Assembly (NCBI RefSeq): GCF_024137965.1
Contig: NZ_CP099975.1
Span: 2,418,001 to 2,482,000, forward strand
From: Halomonas sp. Y3
GTDB taxonomy: Bacteria > Pseudomonadota > Gammaproteobacteria > Pseudomonadales > Halomonadaceae
Length of the DNA stretch: 64,000 nucleotides
Reading direction: 5' to 3'
The notes beneath the pieces were generated by a model. It ran no database searches and had not been told where the DNA came from. It worked only from the letters and a program-made list of their open reading frames with translations. A program made the position numbers and the translations under genes. This document shows, piece by piece, positions 28,699 through 35,947 of the stretch. How positions within the stretch are numbered: the stretch's first letter is position 1; each line of letters starts with the position of its first letter.

Positions 28699-28749
28699 GA
28701 TTCGCTCCTTATATTGCACCGAGCCGCGACACGCGCTTCGCGAAAGCCT

Positions 28750-28780
28750 AGCATGATAATTTCATGCTTATTATTAGCAA
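28750..28780 (-). promoter_or_regulatory. Promoter and candidate operator of the CoA-transferase gene
   Basis: On the minus strand TTGCTA and TATCAT are 16 bp apart. A perfect inverted repeat AGCATGA-N5-TCATGCT (28750-28768) covers the -10 box, suggesting a repressor site. No regulator is adjacent. Confidence 0.5.
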
Positions 28781-28851
28781 GCTAGAAATAAGCGCGATTG
28801 ACTTGCCTTCCATCAAGCAAGATGACATTTGGACATCCTGGCTCCGAGCTT

Positions 28852-28880
28852 TTGCCGCCCTTCCCGCTTGGCCGTACAAT
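28852..28880 (+). promoter_or_regulatory. Sigma-70 promoter of proS
   Basis: TTGCCG and TACAAT are 17 bp apart, giving a transcript start near 28887 and a leader of about 54 nt before the proS ATG. Confidence 0.65.
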
Positions 28881-28940
28881 GCGCCTATCATGCCGCCCTT
28901 GTGGCGGCCCCAGCTTGACCATCGAGGACACCCCGGACCC

Positions 28941-30662
28941 ATGCGCGCCACCCAGATGCTGATCGCCACCCTCAAGGAAACCCCCGCCGACGCCGAGGTC
29001 ATCAGCCACCAGCTGATGCTGCGTTCGGGCATGATCCGTCGCCTTACCTCCGGCCTCTATACCTGGCTGCCGGTGGGCCTGCGCACCCTGCGCAAGGTCG
29101 AACGGATCGTGCGCGAGGAGATGGACCGTGCCGGCGCCCAGGAGGTGCTGATGCCGGCGGTACAGCCGGCCGAGCTGTGGCAGGAGTCCGGCCGCTGGGA
29201 GCAGTACGGCCCGGAGCTGCTGCGCCTCAAGGATCGCCACCAGCGCGACTACTGCGTCGGCCCGACCCATGAAGAGGTGATCACCGACCTGGTGCGCCGC
29301 GAGATCGCCAGCTACAAGCAGCTGCCGGTCAACTTCTACCAGATCCAGACCAAGTTCCGCGACGAGATCCGCCCGCGCTTCGGGGTGATGCGCTCCCGCG
29401 AATTCATCATGAAGGACGCCTACTCCTTCCACGTCGACGAGGCCTCCCTGAAGGAGACCTACCAGGCGATGTACGATGCCTACACCCGCATTTTCACCCG
29501 CCTGGGCCTGGACTTCCGCCCGGTGCTGGCGGACACCGGCGCCATCGGCGGCGACAACTCCCACGAGTTCCACGTGCTGGCCGACTCCGGCGAGGATGCC
29601 ATCGTCTTCTCCAGCGACTCCGACTACGCCGCCAACATCGAGAAGGCCGAGGCGCTGCCGGCACCGTTGGGCACCACCCCCGAGCGCGCCGCCCCCGCCG
29701 AGGAGCTGCGCCTGGTCGACACCCCCGATGCCAGGACCATCGCCGCCCTGGTGGAGCAGCACGGCCTGCCCATCGAGAAGACCATCAAGACCCTGATGGT
29801 CCACGCCGCCGAGGGCGGCCTGATCGCCCTGCTGGTACGCGGCGACCACGAGCTCAACGCCATCAAGGCCGAGAACCTCCCGGAGGTGGCGGAGCCGCTG
29901 ACCATGGCAAGCGAAGAGGAGATCCGCGCCGCGGTGGGCGCCGGTCCCGGCTCGCTCGGCCCGGTAGGCCTGGAGCTGCCGATCGTCGTGGATCGCAGCG
30001 TGGCGCTGATGAGCGACTTCGGCGCCGGCGCCAACGTCGACGGCAAGCACTACTTCGGCATCAACTGGGAGCGCGACGTCGCCCTGCCCAGGGTCGCCGA
30101 CCTGCGCAACGTGGTGGAGGGCGACCCCTCCCCGGACGGCCACGGCACCCTCTCCATCAAGCGCGGAATCGAGGTGGGCCACGTCTTCCAGCTGGGGCGC
30201 AAGTACAGCGAGGCGATGGACGCCACCGTGCTCGGCGACGAAGGTCGCGCCCTGCATCCCTGGATGGGCTGCTATGGTATCGGTGTGACCCGCGTGGTCG
30301 CGGCTGCCATCGAGCAGAACCACGATGCCAGCGGCATCATCTGGCCCGACGCCATCGCCCCCTTCCAGATCGCCCTGGTGCCGATGAACGCCCATAAGTC
30401 CCAGCGGGTGCGCGAGGAGTCAGAGAAGCTCTACGCCGAGCTGACCGCCGCCGGCTTCGAGGTGCTGCTGGATGACCGCGACCTGCGCCCTGGCGCCAAG
30501 TTCGCCGACCATGAGCTGATGGGCCTGCCCCACCGCCTGGTGATTGGCGACCGCGGCCTGGACAAGGGTGAGCTGGAGTACAAGGGACGCCGTGACAGTG
30601 ACGCCACCATGGTACCGGCAGGTGAGATCCTCGACTTCCTGCGCGGCAGGGTCCAGCGCTGA
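28941..30662 (+). CDS. proS: Prolyl-tRNA synthetase
   Basis: The 573-residue class II synthetase charges tRNA-Pro. It begins [20 protein letters not shown] and has motif 2 ([21 protein letters not shown]), an inserted editing domain of about 180 residues (INS) typical of bacterial-type ProRS, motif 3 ([13 protein letters not shown]) and a C-terminal anticodon-binding domain. The ATG fits the family N terminus; GAGG is somewhat distant. The lytic transglycosylase gene follows by 10 bp. Confidence 0.97.
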   Translation: MRATQMLIATLKETPADAEVISHQLMLRSGMIRRLTSGLYTWLPVGLRTLRKVERIVREEMDRAGAQEVLMPAVQPAELWQESGRWEQYGPELLRLKDRHQRDYCVGPTHEEVITDLVRREIASYKQLPVNFYQIQTKFRDEIRPRFGVMRSREFIMKDAYSFHVDEASLKETYQAMYDAYTRIFTRLGLDFRPVLADTGAIGGDNSHEFHVLADSGEDAIVFSSDSDYAANIEKAEALPAPLGTTPERAAPAEELRLVDTPDARTIAALVEQHGLPIEKTIKTLMVHAAEGGLIALLVRGDHELNAIKAENLPEVAEPLTMASEEEIRAAVGAGPGSLGPVGLELPIVVDRSVALMSDFGAGANVDGKHYFGINWERDVALPRVADLRNVVEGDPSPDGHGTLSIKRGIEVGHVFQLGRKYSEAMDATVLGDEGRALHPWMGCYGIGVTRVVAAAIEQNHDASGIIWPDAIAPFQIALVPMNAHKSQRVREESEKLYAELTAAGFEVLLDDRDLRPGAKFADHELMGLPHRLVIGDRGLDKGELEYKGRRDSDATMVPAGEILDFLRGRVQR

Positions 30663-30672
30663 GCGCAGCGCC

Positions 30673-31326
30673 GTGAGCCGGGCCCTGCCCCTGCTCGCGG
30701 CGCTCTGGCTGCTGCCCCCCGCCGCAAACGCCGAGGAAGCGGGCTTCATCGGCTCGCTGGAGGCCCAGCAGCGCCCGCTGCTGGTGCAGCCGCTTCCCCC
30801 CCCACCGGCGTCGCTGCGCACCACCCTGGACGAGTCGCTGAGCACTCCCCGCCACCCCGCCGAGATCTGGGCCGCTCGCCAGTGGCAGAGCGCCATGGAG
30901 CCCTCCCTGGCACGCTTCGTCAAGGATGAGGCCCTGCGCGGAGAACTCCTGCAGCGGATCTACCTGGAGGCCCGCCTGGCCAACCTGCCACCGGAAATGG
31001 TCCTGGCGGTGATCCAGGTGGAGAGCGCCTTCCGGGCCGATGCGGTCTCCTCCGCCGGCGCCGTGGGGCTGATGCAGATCATGCCCTTCTGGATCCGCGA
31101 ACTGGGCCTGCCCGCCGATGACCTCATGGACCCCTGGCGCAACCTGCGCTATGGCACCACGATACTGGCCCACTACCTGGCCGTGGAGCGCGGCGACTTC
31201 ACCCGGGCGCTGGCCCGCTACAACGGCAGCCTGGGCCAGACCTGGTACCCGGAGCGGGTGATGCGCGCCTGGCAGCGACACTGGCGTCCTCCCACCGGCG
31301 GGGACAGGGTCACCGTGCAGCGCTGA
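30673..31326 (+). CDS. Lytic murein transglycosylase (SLT domain)
   Basis: The 217-residue protein has an N-terminal signal peptide (LPLLAALWLLPPAANA) and a single SLT lysozyme-like domain. The catalytic Glu is in AVIQVESAFRADAVSSAGAVGLMQIMP, and the later blocks NLRYGTTILAHYL and ALARYNGSLGQTWYP are conserved. It cleaves peptidoglycan in the periplasm to 1,6-anhydromuropeptides. The start is taken as the GTG at 30673, 10 bp after proS, with poor Shine-Dalgarno match, so it probably relies on coupling to proS. No lipobox is seen. Confidence 0.85.
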   Translation: MSRALPLLAALWLLPPAANAEEAGFIGSLEAQQRPLLVQPLPPPPASLRTTLDESLSTPRHPAEIWAARQWQSAMEPSLARFVKDEALRGELLQRIYLEARLANLPPEMVLAVIQVESAFRADAVSSAGAVGLMQIMPFWIRELGLPADDLMDPWRNLRYGTTILAHYLAVERGDFTRALARYNGSLGQTWYPERVMRAWQRHWRPPTGGDRVTVQR

Positions 31327-31412
31327 CCCGCGGCAAGGAACCGGGGCAGGCATCATCATGGAGCCGCTGACAGCGGATGGGGATGCCCCGTGGCCCGGGG
31401 GCGGGAGAGCGG

Positions 31413-32615
31413 CTAGCCCCGCTCCCCCTGGTCGACGGGCCTCGCCAGCCCGGCCCCAGCCAGGTCGGCCAGCAGCTCCCGGAGATCCTCGAGCACCCTG
31501 GGCAGAGGTTGCCCGAAGTGCTCCGCCAGCAGCTCGGCCAGCTCCAGCGGGGCCAGGGGCTCATGCGCCAGCAGCTGCCAGACCAGCCGCCCGGTGGGGT
31601 TGAGCCGGTGGATCGCACCGCCGGCCACCTCCACCAGAAAGAGCTCCTCGCCCAGCGGATAGTCCAGCACCCCCTCCGCGGGCACCCAGGGGCCCTCCAC
31701 CGAGGGCAGCGCCCGGGCCGGGGAGGGCCGGCTCGCCGGCGCCTCGGGGCGTGTCAGCGCCGGCGGGTCGGCCAGGGCCTCTCCCAGTGCCCGGGCGGCG
31801 GCCAGGGGCTCCGCATAGCGCAGCAGCAGGCAGGGCACCCGCTCCATCAGCGGCAGGAAGCGCTCCAGCAGCGCCTCGCTGGGCGTCGCGTGGGCGAAGT
31901 TCTGGCAGAGCAGGCGCAGCAGGCCCTCCCCCGGCGCCAGCCGGCTTAGCCGCGGTACCCTGGCCCCCTCCTCCCGGGCCAGCAGCACCACCGCCCCGAG
32001 CGGCCGGGACTCCCCGTGGGGAGCCAGGCCCCCCTCGGGGGGCGCCAGGTAGAGATAGCGCTCATCGGCAGGGCCGGCATGGTCGCTGACGAACTCGACC
32101 AGCTCTGCGTCGAGGCTCTCCGGCAGCGGCAGGCGCAGGCGCGGCGCGATACCCAGCGCCATGCCCTCTCCCTCCGCGGTAAGGGCCAGTACGTCGTCGC
32201 CGAATACCCGATAGCCGGCAGCGGCGAAGGCGGCCGCGAGGGTGCTCTTGCCGGCCCGATGGGAGGCCGGGAAGAGCAGCAGCTGCCCGTCGACCTCCAC
32301 CGAACCGCCGTGCAGCCCGATCGCCTCGGGGTGCCGGGCGAAGAACTCGCCGACCAGGTCGGCGATCAGGCTGCAGGCGGCCTCGGCGGGCGTGGAGAGA
32401 AACAGGCCGTCGGGCAGCTCCGGCGAGTGCTGGCGATAGCCGTCGCCCTCGCGGCAGAGCCGCACCGGCGGCGCGGGGCCCTCTGCCGCGACGAGCTCTC
32501 CGGGCCACCCCGGCATCGCCGCACGCAGCGCCCCGAGCACCTCGGGGCAGCCGCCGAGGCGAAGCACCCGGCCGAGGCCGGGAAGGCGCAGGTCCCGGAA
32601 GGCGACGGGGCTCAC
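31413..32615 (-). CDS. HprK-like kinase fused to a C-terminal PqqD domain
   Basis: The 400-residue protein joins two modules. Residues about 85-300 resemble HPr kinase/phosphorylase: a conserved His at 102 (GLHGGS), a P-loop ASHRAGKST at 117-125 whose first Gly is Ala, and FGDDVLAL at 138-144 in place of the HprK catalytic Asp. Residues about 311-400 are PqqD-like (IHRLNPTGRLVWQLL, then a leucine-rich helix pair ending GAGLARP). PqqD domains usually bind leader peptides of modified peptides. The gene overlaps the upstream SRPSY-repeat peptide gene by 4 bp, so the pair is translated together. Related HprK and PqqD genes are usually separate. Function is inferred only: a peptide- or protein-modifying kinase. 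Confidence 0.75.
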   Translation of the reverse strand: MSPVAFRDLRLPGLGRVLRLGGCPEVLGALRAAMPGWPGELVAAEGPAPPVRLCREGDGYRQHSPELPDGLFLSTPAEAACSLIADLVGEFFARHPEAIGLHGGSVEVDGQLLLFPASHRAGKSTLAAAFAAAGYRVFGDDVLALTAEGEGMALGIAPRLRLPLPESLDAELVEFVSDHAGPADERYLYLAPPEGGLAPHGESRPLGAVVLLAREEGARVPRLSRLAPGEGLLRLLCQNFAHATPSEALLERFLPLMERVPCLLLRYAEPLAAARALGEALADPPALTRPEAPASRPSPARALPSVEGPWVPAEGVLDYPLGEELFLVEVAGGAIHRLNPTGRLVWQLLAHEPLAPLELAELLAEHFGQPLPRVLEDLRELLADLAGAGLARPVDQGERG

Positions 32616-32977
32616 CAGCGGCTGGGCGCCACGGAAATGACCAGGCGAACGCCCGGGCGGTCATCCTGGCGGCGGTAGTGGACATCGCGGCGGTCGCGGC
32701 GATACCCCCCGCTGGGGCGGGAGTAGCTCGGCCGGCTGTAGCTGGGGCGGGAATAGCTGGGTCGAGAGTAGCTGGGTCGAGAGTAGCTGGGCCGCGAGTA
32801 GCTCGGGCGAGAGCGACGCGAAAAAGCGTGTGCGTGTGCGTGTGCCTGGGCCTGGCCCAGGCTGAAGAGGGTCGGGGCCACATAGGCGCCGGCGATCCCC
32901 ATTCCCAGGGTGGCCAGCAGGCGGCGACGGCTCCGGCGCTTCTGTTCCTCGGGGCTCTCGAGATCAGGGTGGCTCAT
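32612..32977 (-). CDS. Tat-type secreted peptide with SRPSY repeats
   Basis: The 121-residue protein starts with a polar, twin-arginine-like signal (RRSRRRLLATLGMGIAGAY followed by a hydrophobic run to GQAQA), then a His-rich spacer (HAHAHAF). Residues 56-85 are six perfect copies of SRPSY, with a seventh ending SRPSG. The tail is rich in Arg, Asp and Tyr (YRRDRRDVHYRRQDD) and ends in a hydrophobic VRLVISVAPSRW. Its stop overlaps the start of the HprK-PqqD gene, making it the probable substrate or partner. GGAG precedes the ATG. No family is recognised; a secreted Ser/Arg/Tyr-rich structural or modified peptide are both possible. Confidence 0.75.
   Translation of the reverse strand: MSHPDLESPEEQKRRSRRRLLATLGMGIAGAYVAPTLFSLGQAQAHAHAHAFSRRSRPSYSRPSYSRPSYSRPSYSRPSYSRPSYSRPSGGYRRDRRDVHYRRQDDRPGVRLVISVAPSRW
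32708..32812 (-). repeat. Seven 15-bp coding repeats (SRPSY array)
   Basis: Seven tandem 15-bp units encode six SRPSY and one SRPSG. They differ at silent sites, including the first Ser codon (TCT, TCG, TCC or AGC) and Arg (CGC, CGG, CGA), while the protein repeat is identical. This indicates selection on the peptide sequence and not recent slippage alone. Confidence 0.85.
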
Positions 32978-33102
32978 GGTACGTCTCCGGGGTTATCGAA
33001 CAGCGTTTAGTCTAGCGCTGCTCTCCCCGGGATCACCAGCCGACAGGGCCAAACCGCCGATATCCGACGGCGGGTTTCGCGATGCCTGCACATTCCCCCG
33101 TC

Positions 33103-33124
33103 GCTGTCGACAAATGCCGACAGC
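33103..33124. repeat. Inverted repeat upstream of the SRPSY operon
   Basis: GCTGTCG and CGACAGC flank an eight-base centre, about 125 bp upstream of the peptide start and just downstream of the intron 3' end. A second, imperfect palindrome (AAACCGCCG ... CGGCGGGTTT) lies at 33050-33076, and a lone TAGACT -10-like box at 33009-33014. Roles are unknown. Confidence 0.35.
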
Positions 33125-33180
33125 CGAACGCCCGCCTGCGAAGAAATCGAGTAGGAGGGGGAGTCGCCTCCCCCGTCCTC

Positions 33181-33220
33181 TCACACCACCGGGCATACGG
33201 TTCCGTACCACGGCGGTTCA
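33181..33220 (-). ncRNA. Group II intron domain V
   Basis: On the minus strand ACCGCC pairs with GGTGGT around an inner stem TACGG / CCGTA, the compact domain V fold. It lies just after the maturase stop and before the domain VI hairpin, as expected for a complete intron. Confidence 0.75.
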
Positions 33221-33230
33221 CGAAGAACGA

Positions 33231-34607
33231 CTAAGCCCTCTTGACCGTATCGAGTACCGAGATCAGGCCCTGCTGCTCGAACCATTTCCGTGGCAAGGCC
33301 TGATTCATGTGCGAGGCACCGGCATTCCACCAGGGACCTCGCCCATTCCCCGCTGATTTCCAGGCACGCTTGTCGCCCAGGCCCAGCGCCAGTAGCTTGC
33401 GCCGCCGGGTCCATGGGCGCTTCCACTGCCGCCAGATCACGCAGCGCAGTCGACGGCGTATCCATTGATCCAGCACTTCCAGGGGGTGCCTTACATCGAC
33501 AAGGCGGAAGTAATTGGCCCAGCCCCGCAGGACGGGGGCCAGCTCCTCAATGACTCGCCGTATGTTGCGCCCCCTGCCGCGCTTGAGGATCTCGCGGACA
33601 CGCTGCATCAGGCGCTGCAGGCTGGCCTTGGCCAGCGTCAGCTTCGGCAACTTGTGCCGGGTCAGCGTGTAACCCAGGTACCCCCGGTTCCAGGGTCGGT
33701 CCACCGCACTCTTGTCGCCATTGACCGTCAGCCTGAGCGAGCTCTCGAGAAAATCACTCAGACTGGCCATGACGCGCTCGCCCGCTCGCCGACTCCTGAC
33801 ATACACCTGCATGTCATCGGCGTAGCGGCAGAAGCGGTGACCGCGGCGTTCCAGTTCCTTATCCACATCATCCAGCAGGATATTGGCCAGCAGCGGGCTG
33901 AGTGGCCCGCCCTGAGGCGTGCCCTGCCGGCGTGGCGCGGCCAGGCCGTCCTGGAACATCCCGGCTTCCAGATAGCGTCGGATCAGGCGCAATGCTCGCT
34001 TGTCGCGGATGCGGCGCGCGACCCGCGCCATCAGCAGGTCGTGGTTTACCCGGTCGAAGAAGGCTTCCAGGTCGAGGTCGACCACCCAGCGGTGGCCGGC
34101 AGTGACATGGGACTTCATCGCCGAGACGGCCTGCTGGGCACTGCGCCCTGGCCGATAGCCGTAACTCGATGCGGAGAATTCCGGATCGAAGATCGGCGTC
34201 AGCACCTGAAGCAGAGCCTGCTGAATCAGCCGGTCGGTAACCGTGGGGATGCCGAGCTGTCGCGTTCCGCCCTTGGGCTTGGGGATCTCGACGGCTCGGA
34301 TCGGGCTGGGGTGGTACTCACCGGCCAGTAGCCGTTCGCACAGCGTTGGCCAGCATTCCTTCAGGTGATCGGCCAACTGGTGGACCGTCATGCCATCGGC
34401 ACCCGGCGCCCCCTTGTTGGCGACCACCCGACGGTAGGCTCGCTCCATGTTGACCTTCTCTACCACGGCCTCCATAAGCGGGGCGGACTCCACTTTCGTC
34501 CACGATGACGACGCCGGGACCGTCTCGACGCCCACCGGCCGGGACCCGGGGTACTGCCCCTGCCCCTCTGGGTGGGTGGCGGTATCAGCGCCACTTTCTG
34601 TCTTCAT
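33231..34607 (-). CDS. Group II intron reverse transcriptase/maturase
   Basis: The 458-residue protein has the RT blocks in order: ANKGAPGADGMTV, RQLGIPTVTDRLIQQALLQVL, WVVDLDLEAFFDRVNHDLL, TPQGGPLSPLLANILLDDVDKEL, the active-site FCRYADDMQVY, and GYTL. The maturase (X) domain follows with LRGWANYF and IRRRLRCVIWRQWKRP. No HNH endonuclease is present, normal for class C, which uses nascent DNA primers. The ATG at 34607 was chosen for GAGG upstream. All key residues are intact, so the intron is probably still able to splice and move. Confidence 0.95.
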   Translation of the reverse strand: MKTESGADTATHPEGQGQYPGSRPVGVETVPASSSWTKVESAPLMEAVVEKVNMERAYRRVVANKGAPGADGMTVHQLADHLKECWPTLCERLLAGEYHPSPIRAVEIPKPKGGTRQLGIPTVTDRLIQQALLQVLTPIFDPEFSASSYGYRPGRSAQQAVSAMKSHVTAGHRWVVDLDLEAFFDRVNHDLLMARVARRIRDKRALRLIRRYLEAGMFQDGLAAPRRQGTPQGGPLSPLLANILLDDVDKELERRGHRFCRYADDMQVYVRSRRAGERVMASLSDFLESSLRLTVNGDKSAVDRPWNRGYLGYTLTRHKLPKLTLAKASLQRLMQRVREILKRGRGRNIRRVIEELAPVLRGWANYFRLVDVRHPLEVLDQWIRRRLRCVIWRQWKRPWTRRRKLLALGLGDKRAWKSAGNGRGPWWNAGASHMNQALPRKWFEQQGLISVLDTVKRA

Positions 34608-35071
34608 GATCGATCCTCGAGACGTCATCGCCTACTCGCGGTTCTTCATGTTCGGCCCTTGGTGCCGCGGTGAACCGGCACTTACTATGGCCTCGGCTGA
34701 CGTCTGGTGGCCCATCCCGTCGCCTCTCGACGCCGGTAGCACGTGGCAGACCACCAGACCTCCCAGGGTAAGACGCGCGACCTTCCCGCTTATGCCTGTC
34801 GGATCTACGCCATGGCGTTCCGTGCAAGTACCGGGCTTTGATGATTTCGGCCATCTCACCCCGCCATAACGCCTCGTATCCGCTTCCTGTTCGTCAGGCC
34901 AGCGTTTTGCCTCGGGCTTCCTTCAGATTCCCCCTCGCGGGAGACACCCTTGCCGTCGGCTAGCACTTCCCCTTGCCGGGCGTGCAGGGGACTTTCACCC
35001 CCAAGTCATTCCAAGGCACCAACCTCGGAAACAGCGCCAGTCAGGCGCTGCGCGCCATGCCTGGCGCACCG

Positions 35072-35098
35072 AAAAAAAGCCGACCCAAGCGGGTCGGC
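35072..35098 (-). terminator. Intrinsic terminator of the ccoM-like gene and intron target site
   Basis: On the minus strand GCCGACCC and GGGTCGGC pair around GCTT and run into seven T residues. It lies about 50 bp after the small gene's stop and directly borders the intron 5' end. Confidence 0.92.
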
Positions 35099-35149
35099 TA
35101 CTGGGGGGATGACTCCCCCCTCCCCTGACGACTTTTTGCGATGAATGGC

Positions 35150-35263
35150 TCAGTGCTTCTTCTTGCGGTGGTCGCGAATGATGAAGCCGATCCATCCACC
35201 CATGAAGGCGATCATCATCGCGACGGTGACCAGGCCAAATACTACGGCGTCATCCCAATACAT
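35150..35263 (-). CDS. ccoM: CcoM-like small subunit of cbb3 cytochrome oxidase
   Basis: A 37-residue single-helix membrane protein reads MYWDDAVVFGLVTVAMMIAF, then MGGWIGFIIRDHRKKKH. The pattern of an acidic N terminus, GxVTVxxMxAFxxG helix and a basic C-terminal tail with KKK matches my recollection of CcoM, the small subunit found in the Pseudomonas stutzeri cbb3 oxidase, encoded away from the cco operon. GGGAGGA precedes the ATG. FNR/Anr-like boxes lie upstream, fitting low-oxygen expression, and an intrinsic terminator follows. The cbb3 genes themselves are not in the window. Assignment rests on length, motif and context. Confidence 0.72.
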   Translation of the reverse strand: MYWDDAVVFGLVTVAMMIAFMGGWIGFIIRDHRKKKH

Positions 35264-35289
35264 GGTGGTGTCCTCCCGTCTCGATCTGT

Positions 35290-35338
35290 TGGATGGACTT
35301 TAGCCCGGGAAGGGGGGGAGAAACCTGACCTGCATCAA
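35290..35338 (-). promoter_or_regulatory. FNR/Anr-type class II promoter of the ccoM-like gene
   Basis: On the minus strand the box TTGATGCAGGTCAG (8 of 10 matches to TTGAT-N4-ATCAA) is followed by TAAAGT at 35297-35302. With a start near 35290 the box centre falls at about -41.5, the standard activator position. Confidence 0.6.
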
Positions 35339-35388
35339 TTTCGCTCCCGCCCCCGGTTCCGGGCGCGGCGAATCTTGATGCAGGTCAG
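35325..35388. repeat. Perfect 14-bp inverted repeat of two FNR-like boxes
   Basis: CTGACCTGCATCAA at 35325-35338 and its exact reverse complement at 35375-35388 have centres 50 bp apart. Between them lies a small GC hairpin. The pair could bind two FNR/Anr dimers at about -41.5 and -91.5, or fold into a long hairpin behind the slyD-like gene. Confidence 0.75.
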
Positions 35389-35391
35389 TTT

Positions 35392-35898
35392 TCAGAGGAC
35401 CTTCTTGTCCTCTACCTGGGTGTGATCGGTATCCGGCGGCAGCGGGTGCCCCTTGGCCAGCTCGGCGCGGGTGGCGTCGCGCACCTCGAGGACCTCGAGC
35501 CGGTAGCGCAGGGTGCGGCCCGCCAGGGGGTGGTTGGTATCGATCAGTACGCTGTCGTCGCGCACCTCCAGCACGGTGACGACCTGAGGGCCGTCATCGC
35601 CGGGGGTCTGGAAGCGCATGCCCGGCGCCAGGTCCGGCACCGGGAAGGCAGCGCGGCCCACTTCCCGAACCAGCGCCTCATTGCGCAGCCCATAGGCCTC
35701 CGCCGGCATCAGGGTCACGGTAAGCTCGGCGCCCGGGGCCTGACCGCCCAGGGCGCGCTCCAGCCCCGGAACGATATTGTGGTGGCCGTGGAGGTACTCC
35801 AGCGGCTGCTGGCGGGCACGGGAGTCGTCCAGCACTTCGCCATCGGCATCGCTGAGCACGTAGTGAAGGGTCACGACCCGCTGGGGGGCGATCGTCAT
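35392..35898 (-). CDS. SlyD-like FKBP-type peptidyl-prolyl isomerase
   Basis: The 168-residue protein has the SlyD architecture: an FKBP domain (VTLHYVLSDADGEVLDDS, LEYLHGHHNIVPGLERALGG) interrupted by an insert-in-flap chaperone domain, closing with VLIDTNHPLAGRTLRYRLEVLEV. It catalyses prolyl isomerisation and holds unfolded chains. Unlike E. coli SlyD there is no His-rich C-terminal tail, so nickel handling is doubtful. rfaH lies 49 bp upstream on the same strand. Confidence 0.88.
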   Translation of the reverse strand: MTIAPQRVVTLHYVLSDADGEVLDDSRARQQPLEYLHGHHNIVPGLERALGGQAPGAELTVTLMPAEAYGLRNEALVREVGRAAFPVPDLAPGMRFQTPGDDGPQVVTVLEVRDDSVLIDTNHPLAGRTLRYRLEVLEVRDATRAELAKGHPLPPDTDHTQVEDKKVL

Positions 35899-35947
35899 GG
35901 CATTCTCCTGCGGGTGAATGAAGGGGGGAGAGAAGAAAGAACCGCCG

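Larger units (their letters stand above)
33151..35069 (-). mobile_element. Group II intron (bacterial class C type) with its maturase gene
   Basis: The minus-strand element of about 1.9 kb begins with the group II 5' end GTGCGCC at 35069 and ends near 33151 after domain VI (a G/C hairpin with ...CTCCTAC). Domain V lies at 33181-33220. The maturase occupies 33231-34607, and 34608-35069 is the 5' ribozyme part (domains I to IV), with no other gene. The 5' end sits two bases after the T-tract of an intrinsic terminator, the hallmark insertion site of class C introns. The exact 3' end is uncertain by a few bases. The intron separates the ccoM-like gene from the SRPSY operon. Confidence 0.88.

Noticed and set aside
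33231..34607. Retron or diversity-generating reverse transcriptase
   Set aside because: The maturase X domain, domain V, domain VI and the GTGCGCC 5' end identify a group II intron; no template repeat or msr-msd is seen.
34608..35069. Small genes in the 5' part of the intron
   Set aside because: This stretch is the structured ribozyme domains I-IV; the short frames there are chance.
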